NCBI GenBank assembly: GCA_009823505.1
Contig: VZQC01010571.1
Location: 166,144-230,143 of the forward strand
DNA: 64,000 nt
From: Rhizomys pruinosus
Lineage: Eukaryota > Chordata > Mammalia > Rodentia > Spalacidae
Direction: 5' to 3'
Shown piece by piece: positions 32,881 through 44,240 of the stretch; the first letter of the stretch is position 1, and the number at the start of each line of letters is the position of its first letter. Both the position numbers and the translations under genes were made by a program. The notes under the pieces are model-generated. The model was not told the DNA's origin, did no database searches, and saw only the letters and a program-made list of their open reading frames with translations.

Positions 32881-32946
32881 TTTTTGGAGCCGTGAGGGAT
32901 ACAGCGATTTGATCAATATTGTCCTAACATGCTTCAAATAAATCAG
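32881..32946 (+). other. Stau2: Stau2 exon 2 (start-codon exon)
   Basis: A 66-nt exon between TTTTTCAG (acceptor AG 32879-32880) and CAG/GTGAGT (donor GT 32947-32948). It carries 48 nt of 5' UTR and the first six codons of Stau2. The GTGAGG...TTGATCAATATTGTCC leader contains the stop of the upstream ORF. Confidence 0.78.
32929..32946 (+). CDS. Stau2: Staufen2, N-terminal six codons (5' partial CDS)
   Basis: ATG CTT CAA ATA AAT CAG encodes MLQINQ, which I recognise as the N-terminus of shorter Staufen2 isoforms, where it is followed by a residue block beginning MFSV. The exon ends in phase 0, as required for that junction. Staufen2 binds double-stranded RNA through several dsRBDs and acts in mRNP transport, for example to dendrites; none of those domains is in the window. 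The ATG context is adequate (A at -3, C at +4). The alternative longer isoforms start in a different exon, also not seen here. The short length is the main uncertainty; flanking splice sites, the upstream CpG island and the leader support the call. Confidence 0.75.
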
Positions 32947-33458
32947 GTGAGTTTGTGTTAAGGAATGTTATATTAACATGGTTTTTGGATATAATTTGTA
33001 TAATATTGTAGCTCAGCTTTTCTGTAACCATAACCTGACCACTGCTTTATGGTGAATACATATTATCTAAGCACTGGAGACTGAGTAGGGTAGGTCTTTT
33101 AAGGAAAATCTTGACGGTCCTGAAAGTTGGTGTGTAGAGAAAAGGTTGGTCTCTTCTTCCTGATGTCACATGCCCTGGGATTTGTTGGTCTCTTCAGAAT
33201 ATCTGTGATTGGTGTGCAGCATCAGTTGCTGGCAGTACTATGGACTCAAAGCATTTTTAGTGATGTATCTTGTGAAGAGGCTCTGTGTTATGAAAAAGAT
33301 CCTTTTTCTAAGACATTGACAAGGACTAAAGGAAGTACACTGCCTAATAAACTTTAGTGTATAATACTTCACACTAACTGAGAGAAGTAAATTTTCTTAG
33401 GTCTTGGCATTTCTCCAGTAACTGCATGCATTTTATTTTACCTTTCTTTTAAAATATT
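32947..33458. other. Intron sequence after Stau2 exon 2
   Basis: Single-copy by eye. The Stau2 intron begun here continues to the right edge of the window, since no further Stau2 coding exon was found. Confidence 0.5.
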
Positions 33459-33671
33459 TATTATTTTCATTTTATGTTTATGAGTGTAATGCCTGAATAT
33501 ATATGTGCACCCATGTTATGCAGTGCCTGCGGAGGCCAGAAGAGGGCATTGGATCCCCTAGAACTGGAGTTACAGATGGTTGTTAGCCAACATGTGGATG
33601 CTGGGAATCAAACTCAGGTCATGTGCAACAGCAGTCAGTGCTCTTAACCTCTGAGCCATTTCTCCAGCCCC
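33459..33671 (-). repeat. B3-type SINE
   Basis: Antisense copy with an AATATTTATTATTTTCATTTTATG tail region. Confidence 0.87.
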
Positions 33672-33734
33672 TTATTTTACCTTATTTTAAGCAAACAATA
33701 CAATATGATATTACAAAAATAGTTTAAACATTTT

Positions 33735-33940
33735 TTATTTTTATTTTTTGATTATGAGTGTAATGCCTGTTTGTAAGTGCACCCATGTTATGCAATGCCT
33801 GTTGCAGATGAGGGTGTCAGATCCCCTGGAACTGGAGTTATGGATGGTTGTTAGTTACCATATGGGTGCTAGGAATTGAACCTGGGACTTCTGCAGTAGC
33901 AACCAGTGCTCTTAATGGCTGAGTCACCTCTCCAGCCCCC
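33735..33940 (-). repeat. B3-type SINE
   Basis: Antisense, more diverged (GTTGCAGATGAGGGTG). Confidence 0.83.
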
Positions 33941-34234
33941 CAAAATACTTGTTTTATTTGAAAATCAAGTAATTAAATTTGTTTTGTGTGATTTGAAAGA
34001 GTTATCCAATGCCCCACTCAGTCTCACCTTCTCTACAAAAGCTTTGGCTCCTGTGTGTTGAATACTGCCTCTAAATCAAGCTAAGTCTAATCTAAGCCTG
34101 TCTAGGCGTCTTCTGAGCTCTAGCATCTTACTGCAGTTATCAGTTTATCTCTTAACTTGGATGTCTTTACACATCTCATACTTGATATGTGCCTAAGAAA
34201 GAATCTCAGTACTTCAGCTCTCCTGGACTGGTTT

Positions 34235-34400
34235 AGTTCCTAGATTGGGCAAGGTCTTCCCAGCTTGAGGGCCTTTGCACAGACTGCCTCTGCCTGGACT
34301 GTTTTCCCCTTTCTTACTTGGCTTCACTTAGCTCCCAGCGTAGGCTCTGTCTGTAGCACTTTGTCTTTCTATTCATTGTCATTACAACACTTGCAGTTAC
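34235..34400. repeat. L2-like ancient LINE fragment
   Basis: GAGGGCCTTTGCACAGACTG...CTCTGCCTGGACTGTTTTCCCC resembles the widespread L2-associated GCCTTTGCACATGCTG motif. The match is short. Confidence 0.45.
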
Positions 34401-34797
34401 AGTCATATATGGAAGTGCAGCCTTCCATATCTGTGGATAATACACCCTTTGGTAACTCATAGGGTGAGATTAAAAAGCAAACTCTGTCAAACTTTTTTCT
34501 TAGTCATTACTTTCTAAACTACACAGCTGTACATAGCATTTGCATCAACACTAAATATTATAAGTAGCTTGCAGATGATTAAAGGATACAGGATGATTTA
34601 TGTAAACCTATATGTATACTGAGCATTTTATCTAAGAGGCTCAAGCATCCACAGATCTTAGTATCTCGAGAGATACAAGGGCTGACTTAGTGTGACATTT
34701 GTCCTCCTTCCTGGGTGTATGCTTCATTAAGCAGTGATTTTGCTTGTGTATATATTTCTAGGTTCAAATAATTTTTTTTCTTTTCTTAAAAATTAAT

Positions 34798-34960
34798 TGC
34801 TGCCAGACATGGTGGTGCACGCCTTTAATCCTAGCACTTGGGAGGCAGAGGCAGGTGGATTTTTGTGAGTTCAAGGCCAGCCTGGTCTACAGAGCAAGTT
34901 CCAGGCCAGCTGGGGCTACAGGGAGACCCTGTCTTGAAAAGACAAAAAAAAAAAAAAAAT
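34798..34960 (+). repeat. B1 SINE
   Basis: Full sense B1 with an A17 tail (34944-34960). Confidence 0.92.
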
Positions 34961-36420
34961 TGCTACATGAGTAGATGAATGGTACTAGGGTTGCTACTAA
35001 AACAAAGATCTCCATTCTTTTCCATAATGTCCACACAATTATGCTATATGTTTAGGTATTTTATCTTTACATTATATAAGTACCATACATATAAAAACCA
35101 CTTTATGCAAAATTGTTCTTTGACCCCCCCCCAATATCAGGAAATATTTTTGTGCAACAAAAATTGCTTTTATCAAAGATATTTCTAGTAGAGGCTTGAA
35201 GAGTTCTTAGCATACCATGTTCTGCAGGCATCAGTGTCACTTTGTGTGAGCTGTCTTACAAACTTTGTTGTAGGTATGCAGGGGTCACCAGATAATTTTC
35301 AGTCGATATCTGGCATTGACTACCACATTGAGTACATTTAGAATAATTTTCATATTTCTGTACAGATAGAAATGATCACTCATTTTTATGCTATTCAACT
35401 TCATTGAAAATTAGTGAATGGATTAGTACTAATGAGCAGATTTACTAATGCTGTATTGCAAGTCATTGAATCAGGCTTTGTACACAATTCCTAGGGCTTT
35501 GGCTAGAAATTTTAATTAATGCTCAGAGATAGATGAAATTAGCTTGTAATTTCATGGATTCCTAGGATCAATTAAGAGCCCCTTTTTTATTATTGACTAA
35601 GTTTCATCCCTCAAAATGTTCAAATCAGAAAGGAATAGTTAACATGATTGAGAATAGTAGAAGTGGAAAGACTTTCTCATTAGTGAAGCTTAATTTGAAT
35701 TATTAAACTTAGGAGTGACTTTTATCTTTTATTATTTTCATGGTGATTGCTATCTCATGAGAGTGAGGGTTTGTAAGATTAAAAAGAAAAGGGATGAAAA
35801 GGGATTTGAGCTGATTCTTAACTTTAAACACTGAACTTTTTACTACTGATTTTCAGTACTGTCTCTAGGATTAGTTCTAAGTTTGTATTTGGAAGGTTTT
35901 TTTCCTAAAACGCTTGAATAACTGCACGCTTTTCTTGTCCCAACAGATTCTTATTAAAAGTAATTAAAATTGAGAGTTTACTAATGTACTACATTATACT
36001 AAGTTATCTAATAATTTATTTGATATTAAATCTGCCTAACATTATTATTGTGACAGATGGGTATGTTTTATGTTGTGTTACAATGACATTTTCCTATCTT
36101 CGTTTTTGCTTTTGCCTTTTGAGAAAGTGTTATTATCCTTGTGTAACTCACTGTAGAAAAATTAGGTAATATGGATAAACAGAAAGAAAACCCACAAAAA
36201 ATCCCACTAGTTTTTTGCAGAAATACTTATTGCCAACATTTTGGGGGTGTATACTTGAGAGTTTTTTCTGTGCAGGTATGTTTCTATGTGAATAGTTTTA
36301 AAAAACTAGGTTTATACAATATGTAAACTTCTGAAGTGATTTAATTAGAATTTTTAGTTTGGAAGTGCTAAAACTTAAATGAACAAATGACCAAGTCCTT
36401 ATTGTTGGACAGATTTTTGT
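34961..36420. other. Single-copy intron sequence, AT-rich
   Basis: About 1.45 kb with no repeat hallmark I can name and no coding signal. It is the longest repeat-free run in the window and so a fair place to look for conserved intronic elements. Confidence 0.5.
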
Positions 36421-36423
36421 TGG

Positions 36424-36572
36424 GGGGGGTTGTTTGAGACAGGGTCTCACAGTGGCTCCAGCTGACCTGGAACTCACTATGTAGACCAGGCTGGCCTTGA
36501 TCTGACAGAGATCCACCTGCCTCTGTGTCCCTAGTGCTGGGACTGAAGGTGTGCACCACCACACCTAGCCTG
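36424..36572 (-). repeat. B1 SINE
   Basis: Antisense B1 (GTTTGAGACAGGGTCTCACAG). Confidence 0.87.
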
Positions 36573-36589
36573 GACAGATATTTTTTTTT

Positions 36590-36760
36590 GGATTTTTTTT
36601 TTTTTTTTTGTCTTTTTGGAACAGTCTCTCTGTAAGTCTCAGCTTCCTGGACCTGACCTTGTAAACCAGGCTGGCCTTGAACTTTCAACAAACGATTCAC
36701 GCCCTCTGCCTCCCAAATGCAGTTAGAAGAGGCGTGAAGACACCAATCCTGGCTTGAGCA
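36590..36760 (-). repeat. B1 SINE, damaged
   Basis: Antisense copy with several small indels; poly-T at 36592-36610. Confidence 0.75.
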
Positions 36761-37059
36761 GATTTTATATTTCCAGTTATGTCCAGAGTGAGGGTTTGGT
36801 TTTTAATTTTTTATATATTTGTTCTAATATAACATAATTATTTGAAGTTAAATACCAAAGAGTATGCAGATATTAAAGGTATTAGACTTATAAAAAATAT
36901 AAAATTACATTTATTAGTAAAATATGAAAATGCCCATTTCCTTCCTTCTCTGACACCTTTTCGATCTCTGCCAATCCATCTGATAGTAAGTGGTATTCTA
37001 ATTTGCATTTCCATGGTTTTCTTATATTTATTTTCTTTTTTTATTGCATTTTTAAAAAA

Positions 37060-37265
37060 ATTTTATTACTTATTTTTTTTTTAATGCATATGTTACGTCT
37101 GCATTGTAGTTGTGCACCCATGTGTGCATGCTGCGGAGGTCAAAGAGGTGTTTGGATTCCCGGAACTGAGAAAATTTCATTTAGCGCCATGTGGTGCTGG
37201 GAAATCAACCCGGTCCTCTGCAAAGCAGTCGGTGCTCTTAACCACTGAAGCCCTCTCCAGCCCCA
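37060..37265 (-). repeat. B3-type SINE, indel-rich
   Basis: Antisense copy with single-base losses in GATTCCCGGAACTGAG and GAAATCAACCCGGTCC. Confidence 0.82.
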
Positions 37266-37269
37266 TATT

Positions 37270-37876
37270 TTCCATTTTTGAGTTGCTCCTTTAAGTCCAC
37301 TGTCACCTTTTCCTTGTTATTTGTAAATGACAGTCTTTGGATTGTAATCATTACTTTTTAAAATTAGTCAACAAAGGAAGGACATGCAGTAGTTTCCAGA
37401 GTACCATAGCAGATAAGGCATAGTGTATTTAGGGCCTTTTTCCTTATTGTAAGTTTCTAGGGAGCAAAACTTACTCTGACATTGAACTGTAGCAATATAA
37501 GTTAGTAAGTCGGATGTACTGTAAAATAAGTGTTAAGTAGCTGAAAAAGGGCCTTTTGGAGGGTTCTTTATAAGTGATTGAAGCAGAATTGATAGCCAGG
37601 GGTTGGAGAGGTTTATATTAGGCAGTTGTGACATTGAGAGAGGGACTTTATCGGGGTCTGTATAATGAGGATTGTAAGTAGATGTTAGACTGTGGAAGCT
37701 AAGAGGAAGCTGTAAGGCCTGGCTAGAGTGGAATGGGAAAACAGGCAGAGCAAAGCGGAAGTTGCGAAACTCTGTAGGGCAAGCAGGAGCCAAGTGCTGT
37801 TAGAATAAAGTTATTATACTATCTAATATAAAGCTAGGCTGTGATTATCTAGAAACAAAAGACCTAGAGTTTAAAG
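37270..37876. other. Single-copy intron sequence
   Basis: I see no repeat or coding signal here. Confidence 0.4.
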
Positions 37877-37892
37877 AACAATGTTGCCTCTA

Positions 37893-38070
37893 GCATTAAG
37901 ATAGCTGGAATCAAGCCAGGCTGTGGCGCACACCTTTAATCCTAGCACTCAGGGCAGAGCAGGTGGATCTTGAGTTCAACCAGCCGCGTGCTACAGAGCG
38001 AGTTCCAGGACAGCCGGGCTACAGGGAGACCCGTTTCGAAAAATACAACAGAAAAAAAAAAAAAGAAAAA
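37893..38070 (+). repeat. B1 SINE with 22-nt 5' extension
   Basis: B1 preceded by GCATTAAGATAGCTGG..., an extension also found before the B1 at 41081. AACAATGTTGCCTCT (37877-37891) and AATAATGATGCCTGTCT (38072-38088) look like imperfect target duplications lying outside the extension. Confidence 0.75.
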
Positions 38071-38519
38071 GAATAATGATGCCTGTCTCACAGGTTTGTA
38101 ATGAGGAGCTATTGAGTTAGTAAAGCAGAATTTATGTTGGTCCCAGTATTATACTACTTGCTAATAATGTTGCTATTACAGTATGGAAGTTGGTGGGAAA
38201 GGAGTGTAGATGATAGGCATTCAGGGAGATCATGAGTATTTGGGGAAATGAAGTACTTGGGGCCAGATTGGCTTCAGGTACCCACATTTTTTATGTCACA
38301 GCCACCAGAAACTATACTTTTTTTTTCCCCTTAAGGATTATTGCTACTTAGTTGTATTTTTCTTCAACTCCTGGGTGTAGAGTAGAATTTGTAGTTCACC
38401 CATCTTTCTCATACTGTAGCATAGGCTCCACACTTAGAGTGATGGGAAAAACAGTGAGTTAAATGTATAAGAATACCTTTTACTTTCTCGTATGCTGATA
38501 TAACAGAAATTGGCTTAAT

Positions 38520-39060
38520 CCCATTCATAGCCATCTTCCAAGATGGTCCTCAGTGATCATTGCATTCCATGATTCTTTTGTCAGATCCCTTTGCACATTC
38601 TACTGAGGTTGGTCTTTGTGACCAGCTGAACACGGCAGAAGTGATGATCATCTTTGAAGAGACGTATTTATGAACACATTGTGGCTGCGGCCTCTTTTCT
38701 TTTGCATTCCCTCGTGTCCTTCCTCCTCCTTCCCTATCTCCTTCAGTCCTTGTTTTTGGAGAGGACTCTAATTCTCCCTTTTCTCTCTTTTTTTTTCCTC
38801 CTCCTCTCATTCTGAGAGGCATTATCTGCCATGTTGTCATCAGCCTAAGGAAGAAGCAAGAAATCAAGTCCTTTTGATAGCAGCCAACAAAGAACTCAGG
38901 CCTCTAGCTAACAGCGTACAGCGAGCCTTGGAAGCAAGTCTTCCCATCCTCATCCAGTTTCCTGCTCTAGGTAGCCGCTCCGTGGTACCTGGCCACAGAC
39001 TTATGAGAGCTCCTGAGCCAGACTACCCAGCTTAGCTGTTCATTTCTGATCCTAGCAAAA
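38520..39060 (+). mobile_element. MLT1-type MaLR LTR
   Basis: GACCAGCTGAACACGGCAGAAGTGATG, then GCCATGTTGTCATCAG and ATGAGAGCTCCTGAGCCAGACTACCCAGC follow the order of the MLT1 consensus as I know it (quoted in pieces). It is diverged, as expected for an old mammalian family, and non-coding. A pyrimidine-rich tract (38770-38815) interrupts it. Confidence 0.65.
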
Positions 39061-39359
39061 TGAAAAAAAAAAAAAAAGCATTATTTTTATTTCAAATAAA
39101 AAATAGAATTTAATATTTTGCTTAATATATCTTAAGGAGTTAGAAAAAGAGGAGCAAGTTAAACTCAAAGCTATCTGAAAAAAGGAAATAGATAAGGTTA
39201 TAATAGAAAGAAATGGAGAGCAGGAAAAGAATCAGTGAAATCAGAAGGTGGTTCTTTCAAAAGATGAACAAAGTAGAGGAACCTTTAAACAGACCAAGGA
39301 AAAATCCCTAGAACCAACTTAACAAATGAACATGGACACATAATTTTTGACCTTAAATA

Positions 39360-39500
39360 AAGAGGGCCAGGTATGCTTATATTTTCATCATGTGGAATTT
39401 TTTGGCAGGAGCACGGTAAGTTCAAGGCCAGACTGTCCCCTACATAGGAAGTTCCAGTCAGCCTCTGCTGTTACATTGTATAACCCGGTCTCAAAACAAA
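39360..39500 (+). repeat. Degenerate B1 SINE
   Basis: GGGCCAGGTATGC...AAGTTCAAGGCCAG...AACCCGGTCTCAAAACA keeps the B1 order only loosely. Confidence 0.45.
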
Positions 39501-40094
39501 TGCACTCAAACTCCCCAGACCATAACAACAGCAACAAGAAACCCAGTCAAGATTCCCCCATGCCCCAACAGCAACAACAAACAAAACTAAAAAACAAAAA
39601 CAAAAAAGGACCAGGACCAGGTAAACTTTTTGACTGACCCCCCCACCCCCCGCAACACTTTCCATGCTGATACCTGAACCTAAAATGAACCACATGTAGC
39701 ATGGGCCATGGATCATAGACATTTATGGAATTTATACCAATCCTCTGCAAAGTATTTCAAAATACAGGAGAAAAGGGAATGGCAATAATTCCTGACTTTT
39801 CCTTTGAGAACAGTATTACTCTGATAACAAACCAAATGAAGACAGAAAATTACAGATTAGTGGGTCCTATAGATACAAATATCCGCAACACAATTCTGTA
39901 ACACGTGTAAAGGAATATGTACCATACATGGCCATTGCAAAGCCGGTTTCATCATAGGAAATCAATTATTATAGTATACTGTACTAATAGATCAAAGAGA
40001 GAAATATATCATGTGTTTTGATTAATCCAGAAAGCATTTGGCAGACTCCCAACAGCTGTCCATGAAACAGGATTAGTAATACCCACATATCTCT

Positions 40095-40256
40095 TTTTTT
40101 TTTTTTTTTGGCTTTTTTGAGACAGAGTCTCCCTGTAGCCCCAGCTGTCCTGGAACTCACTCTGTAGACCAGGCTGGCCTTGAACTCACAAAGATCTGCC
40201 TGCCTCTGCTTCCCGAGTGCTAGGATTAAAGGCATGCGCCACCATGCCCGGCCTAA
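40095..40256 (-). repeat. B1 SINE
   Basis: Well-kept antisense B1 with a poly-T tail (40094-40109). Confidence 0.92.
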
Positions 40257-40496
40257 GTCTTTTTTTTTTTTGGCTACCCACAAATATCTTTAATATTTCC
40301 TCAATATTCAGCAGTTATGAAAACCCCAAACTGATATCTAACTCTGTAGTGAAAACCTGAAACTCTTATCAGGAACAAGACAAAGAGATACAATCCATTT
40401 TCACCATTCTTATTCAAATTGTAGTGGGAAGTATAGCAAGAGCACTTAGGCAAGAAAAAGAAATACAGGTAAATTCGAAGAAATAAAACAATTTGC

Positions 40497-40656
40497 AAAC
40501 CCGGATATGGTGGTGCATGCCTTAAATCCTAGCAGAGGCAGGTGGATCTCTGTGAGTTCAAGGCAGCCTGGTTTACAGAGGAAGTTCCAAGCTGGCTGGG
40601 GCTATAGGGAGACCCTGTCTCAAAAAGACAGAAGAAACAAAACAAAACAAAAAACA
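40497..40656 (+). repeat. B1 SINE
   Basis: Sense copy lacking CACTCGGGAGG, with an (AAAAC)n tail. Confidence 0.88.
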
Positions 40657-40804
40657 ATTTTCAGATAACAGTGATCCATGCAGAACTCTACTAAACTTAT
40701 TCTGGGACAATTGAAGATAAACATGTAGAATGTAAAGTTAGATCCTTACCTTATATTAGTGAAAAATTAATTCAAAGTAGATCTGTGATCTAAATCTAAG
40801 AAGA

Positions 40805-40925
40805 ACTGGGCTGTGGTGGTGTGTGCCTCTCAGCAGTTTCAGCTACTCAGGATGGTGATCTAGGAGTTTCAGTAGAGATTAGTTCAGGGCCAGTCTGAGC
40901 ACCATAGCAAGTGTCAAAAGCCCCC
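40805..40925 (+). repeat. Degenerate B1/B4-type SINE
   Basis: CTGGGCTGTGGTGGTGTGTGCC...CAGCTACTCAGGATGG. Confidence 0.45.
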
Positions 40926-41080
40926 TCTCAAGACCCTCCAAACTAAAATTTTTAACCCAGCAAGCGAAAAGTGGCCAAAAGACCTAAATAATACTTCAAA
41001 GAAGATGTGCAAGTCACCAAGATTCTCATGACAGCATATGTGACCTTAAATTCCAAATGATAGGAGGCAGTACTTCCTAT

Positions 41081-41255
41081 GCATTAAGATAGCTGGAATC
41101 AAGCCAGGCGTGGTGGCTTACGCCTTTAATACTAGCACTGGGAGGCAGAGGCAGGTGGATCTTTGTGAGTTCAAGGCCAGCCTGGTCTACAGAGCAAACT
41201 CCAGGACAGCTGGGGCTACAGGGAGACCCTGTCTTGAAAAGACCAAACAAAAAAG
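41081..41255 (+). repeat. B1 SINE with the same 22-nt 5' extension
   Basis: The extension at 41081-41102 matches 37893-37914 and is followed by a well-kept B1. Confidence 0.85.
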
Positions 41256-41984
41256 GAATCAAAAGACCAACATGATGTGTTTGTGAGGATTAGAGAAATG
41301 AACTTAAATATTGCTAGAGGTATTTCTACATGATTCGTCTGCTGTGGAAAGGTGTTTGAGAGTTCCTCAAACTAAAGCATAGAATTGTTATAATCAGTAA
41401 TGTTCATTTACATCTATACTCTGAAGACTTAAAAACAGGTACACAAACAAATAATATGTGTGACCATTTTCATAGTAGTACTATTTTCAGTTAGACAGAC
41501 TGATAGACATACTCATCAGTGGATGAACAGATAAACAAGTATTGACATTTCAGAAAACATTACCTACACATAAAAAATGAAGTACTGGTACATGTCACAA
41601 TGTGAATATGTAAGTGCCTAATGGGAGCAGAGTTTTCTTTTGGAGAGAGAAAAGTGTTTTGTGATTAGATATGGATAGTGGTTGTAAAGTACTGTGAATC
41701 ACTAAAAGTCACTGTATTGTTTGCTTCAAATAGATCAATTTGAAGTTGTGTCACTCTCACTTTAAAATATTTGCAAAAAAGGAGACAAATAGGACTCATA
41801 GCCAAGATTAAAAAATCATTGACCAGAAAGACTAATGATTAATAGTCAAAGGCATTAAAGAGCTGCTATTAATATGCTGTAAATGTTTAAGAAGGGGGGA
41901 CGGACAAAAGCATGAGGTCAAAATAAATGGAAGATATAAAAATATATCTGGATGGAACTTTCAGGAACAGAGAGCAATACACAA

Positions 41985-42150
41985 GATTTATTTATTTGGT
42001 CTTTGTGGAGTTGGGAGGGTCTTACTAGGTATAACTGGCTGGTCTGGAACTCACTGTGTAGACCAGGCTGACCTTGGATTTGCTGCAGTCCTCCTGCTTC
42101 TGCCTCCTTCATATTGGAATTACAGTTGGGTGCCATCTGTGTAAGACTTT
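41985..42150 (-). repeat. Old B1 SINE
   Basis: Antisense and diverged: GGTCTTACTAGGTATAACTGG...TAGACCAGGCTGACC. Confidence 0.65.
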
Positions 42151-42572
42151 ATAAAAGCTCCACTTAAAGGGTATTGATTTCTATCGAGTGTTCATGGTAA
42201 ATTAGCCATAAATTAGCCTAGGCCAGAAAAGTTGCTGACTTCTACTTCTGAGAACACCAATACTTAATTTGGAGTATGAGACCTTGTGCTTCTTATTTTT
42301 AAATAAAGGCCTTTTCAAAAGGAAAGTGCTTCTTTTCTAGTAGGAGAACTTTATTTTTGGCTTTGAGGTACAGAGTTATAATGAATCAGGTTAGGTAGGA
42401 AAAGAGAAAACAAGACTTTATATATTTATAAGCATTAAACAAAAATGAAGCAATATATAATTTGTATTCAAGTGAATGAGTTTTAGGAATATTGCTGCTT
42501 GATTTCTCCTGTGAAGTACTTTTGTCTTATGAAAAATTGTAAGCATTTTGACAATGCATTAAAATTTAATTA

Positions 42573-42802
42573 TTATTTTTTAATTTATTTATTATTCTGT
42601 ATGTGTATGAGTGTACTATCTGCATATAGGTTGGTGCACCTGTGTCGTGCAGTGCTGTGGAGGTCAGAAGAGGGCATCAGATTCTGGAACTGGAGTTAAA
42701 GACGGTTCTTAGCCACCATGTGGGTGCTGGGAATCGAACCCGGGTCCTCTGCAAGAGCAGTCAGTGCTCTTAACTGCTGAGCCAGCCGTCTCTTCAGCCC
42801 CC
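42573..42802 (-). repeat. B3-type SINE
   Basis: Antisense copy with GGAGTTAAAGACGG and a duplicated GAGCCAGCCGTCTC promoter end. Confidence 0.9.
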
Positions 42803-43282
42803 CAAATTTAACTATTAAACTCAAGTTTAAACTGTAACATCAGATTCACTTATTCTTGATAACGGTCTTCAGCAAACTAGAAATGGAAGTGAACTTCTTT
42901 CATCTGATAATGAGCATCTTTGAAAAACCTCATTAGCTTACATTGTATTTACTGGTGAAAAATTGAACACTTTGAAAAAGAAAGCAAGAACAAGACAGAG
43001 ATGCTCATTTTCACTAGAGTGTAGCATTTGCATAATGGTTCTAGCCAGTGCAATTAAGCAAGAGAAGGTATTTGGATTGAAAAAGGAGGAATAAAATTTT
43101 ATTTGTAAGTGAACTAATTGCCTGCATCGGAAATCTGGCAGGATTCTGCTAAAGCTCATGAGTGAGTATAGCAAGGTTGTAGGCTCTAAGAACAATGTAA
43201 AAACTAACAGTTCCTAAAGCACACTACCAAGGAATAAAAAATTAAAGTAAATGAATGGTTTCACGAACATCAAAAACATGAA

Positions 43283-43375
43283 GTAGCTGGGCTTGCTGGT
43301 ATACACCTGTAATCCCATAGCTTGTGAGGCAGAGGCAGGAGGATTAGCACAAATTTGAGACTTAATTTTAGAAAA
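43283..43375 (+). repeat. Truncated B1 SINE
   Basis: AGCTGGGCTTGCTGG...GAGGCAGAGGCAGG, then lost. Confidence 0.65.
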
Positions 43376-43552
43376 CTGAAAATAAAACCAGCAAAAATAT
43401 AGTAGTGAAACAGTAATGTGTAAGTTGAGGAAAACATGTTAAAGAACGTTAAGAACTACAAATTATTGCTAGGAGAAATGAAAGGGTACCTAAATAAATT
43501 GAAAGGTATAACTAATCCTGATTGTCCATTGCTTTTTTTTCTTTAACCTTTT

Positions 43553-43795
43553 TAAAAAATTTTTATTTATTTTTGTATGTGTATGAATGTACTGTCTGCA
43601 TGTAGGTTTGTGCACCCATGTCGTGCAATGCCGCAGAGGTCAGAAGAGGGTCGCGGGATTCCCCTGGAACTGGAGTTCTCCTGGAATTGGAGTTACAGAC
43701 GGTTCTTAGCCACCATGTGGGTGCTGGGGATCGAACCCGGGTCCTCTGCAAGAGCAGCCGATGCTCTTAACCATTAGGCCATCTCTCCAGCCCCT
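43553..43795 (-). repeat. B3-type SINE (17-bp duplication subtype)
   Basis: Near-consensus antisense copy. It is the last clean repeat before the error-rich zone. Confidence 0.93.
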
Positions 43796-43959
43796 ATTGC
43801 TTTTTTATTTATGAATTGGCCTACTCACTAAAATTATTCATGACACCCACATCAATGTTTATGTCACTTTTATTTGCAGACAGAGAAGTGCCAATTTTTG
43901 AGTCACCCAGTGTACACTTTGGCACCTGAGATTGAACAAGTCTACACTCTGCTTTCTTT

Positions 43960-44240
43960 TTTTTTTTTTTTTTTAATTTATTTTGTATGTGTATGAATGT
44001 ACTGTCTTGGCATGTATGTCTGGGCACCCGTGTCGTGGGATGCCACGGAGGTTCAGGAGAGGGTCTCGGGATTCCCCTGGAAAAAACTGGGGAGTTTCTT
44101 TCCTGGGGATTTGGGATTAACAGACGGTTTCTCAGCCCAAATTTCAGTTGTGGGCTTTGGGGATGAACCCCGGGCCCTTCTGGGGGGCAAGAGGGCAGTT
44201 TGGTGTTTAACCGAAGGGCTATCTCCCTCAGGCCCTTTAC
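43960..44240 (-). repeat. B3-type SINE with extra homopolymer bases
   Basis: The order is that of a normal antisense B3, but with insertions throughout (GGAAAAAACTGGGGAG, GATGAACCCCGGGCCC). The pattern is consistent with sequencing error. Confidence 0.8.

Larger units (their letters stand above)
20390..32912 (+). other. Upstream ORF spanning the exon 1/exon 2 junction
   Basis: Joining 20390-20426 to 32881-32912 gives a 22-codon frame that begins MWEPSAERPRPE, crosses the junction within a Val codon, and stops at TGA 32910-32912. That is 16 nt before the Stau2 ATG (32929). The frame exists only in RNA using this splice. It could lower initiation at the MLQINQ start and favour downstream starts. 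The prediction depends on exon 1 being used as drawn. Confidence 0.5.
39100..43500 (+). mobile_element. Ancient L1 ORF2 pieces, interrupted by SINEs
   Basis: Recognisable sense-strand blocks are 39130-39330 (reverse-transcriptase upstream region; GGTGGTTCTTTCAAAAGATGAAC), 39720-40095, 40265-40495, 40655-40800, 40930-41080 and 42940-43270. No frame is open. At least three SINEs were inserted later (40095, 40497, 41081). Confidence 0.6.

Noticed and set aside
38550..38867. A 105-codon minus-strand Lys/Arg/Glu-rich frame
   Set aside because: It lies antisense within the MLT1-type LTR and its pyrimidine-rich tract, with no domain.
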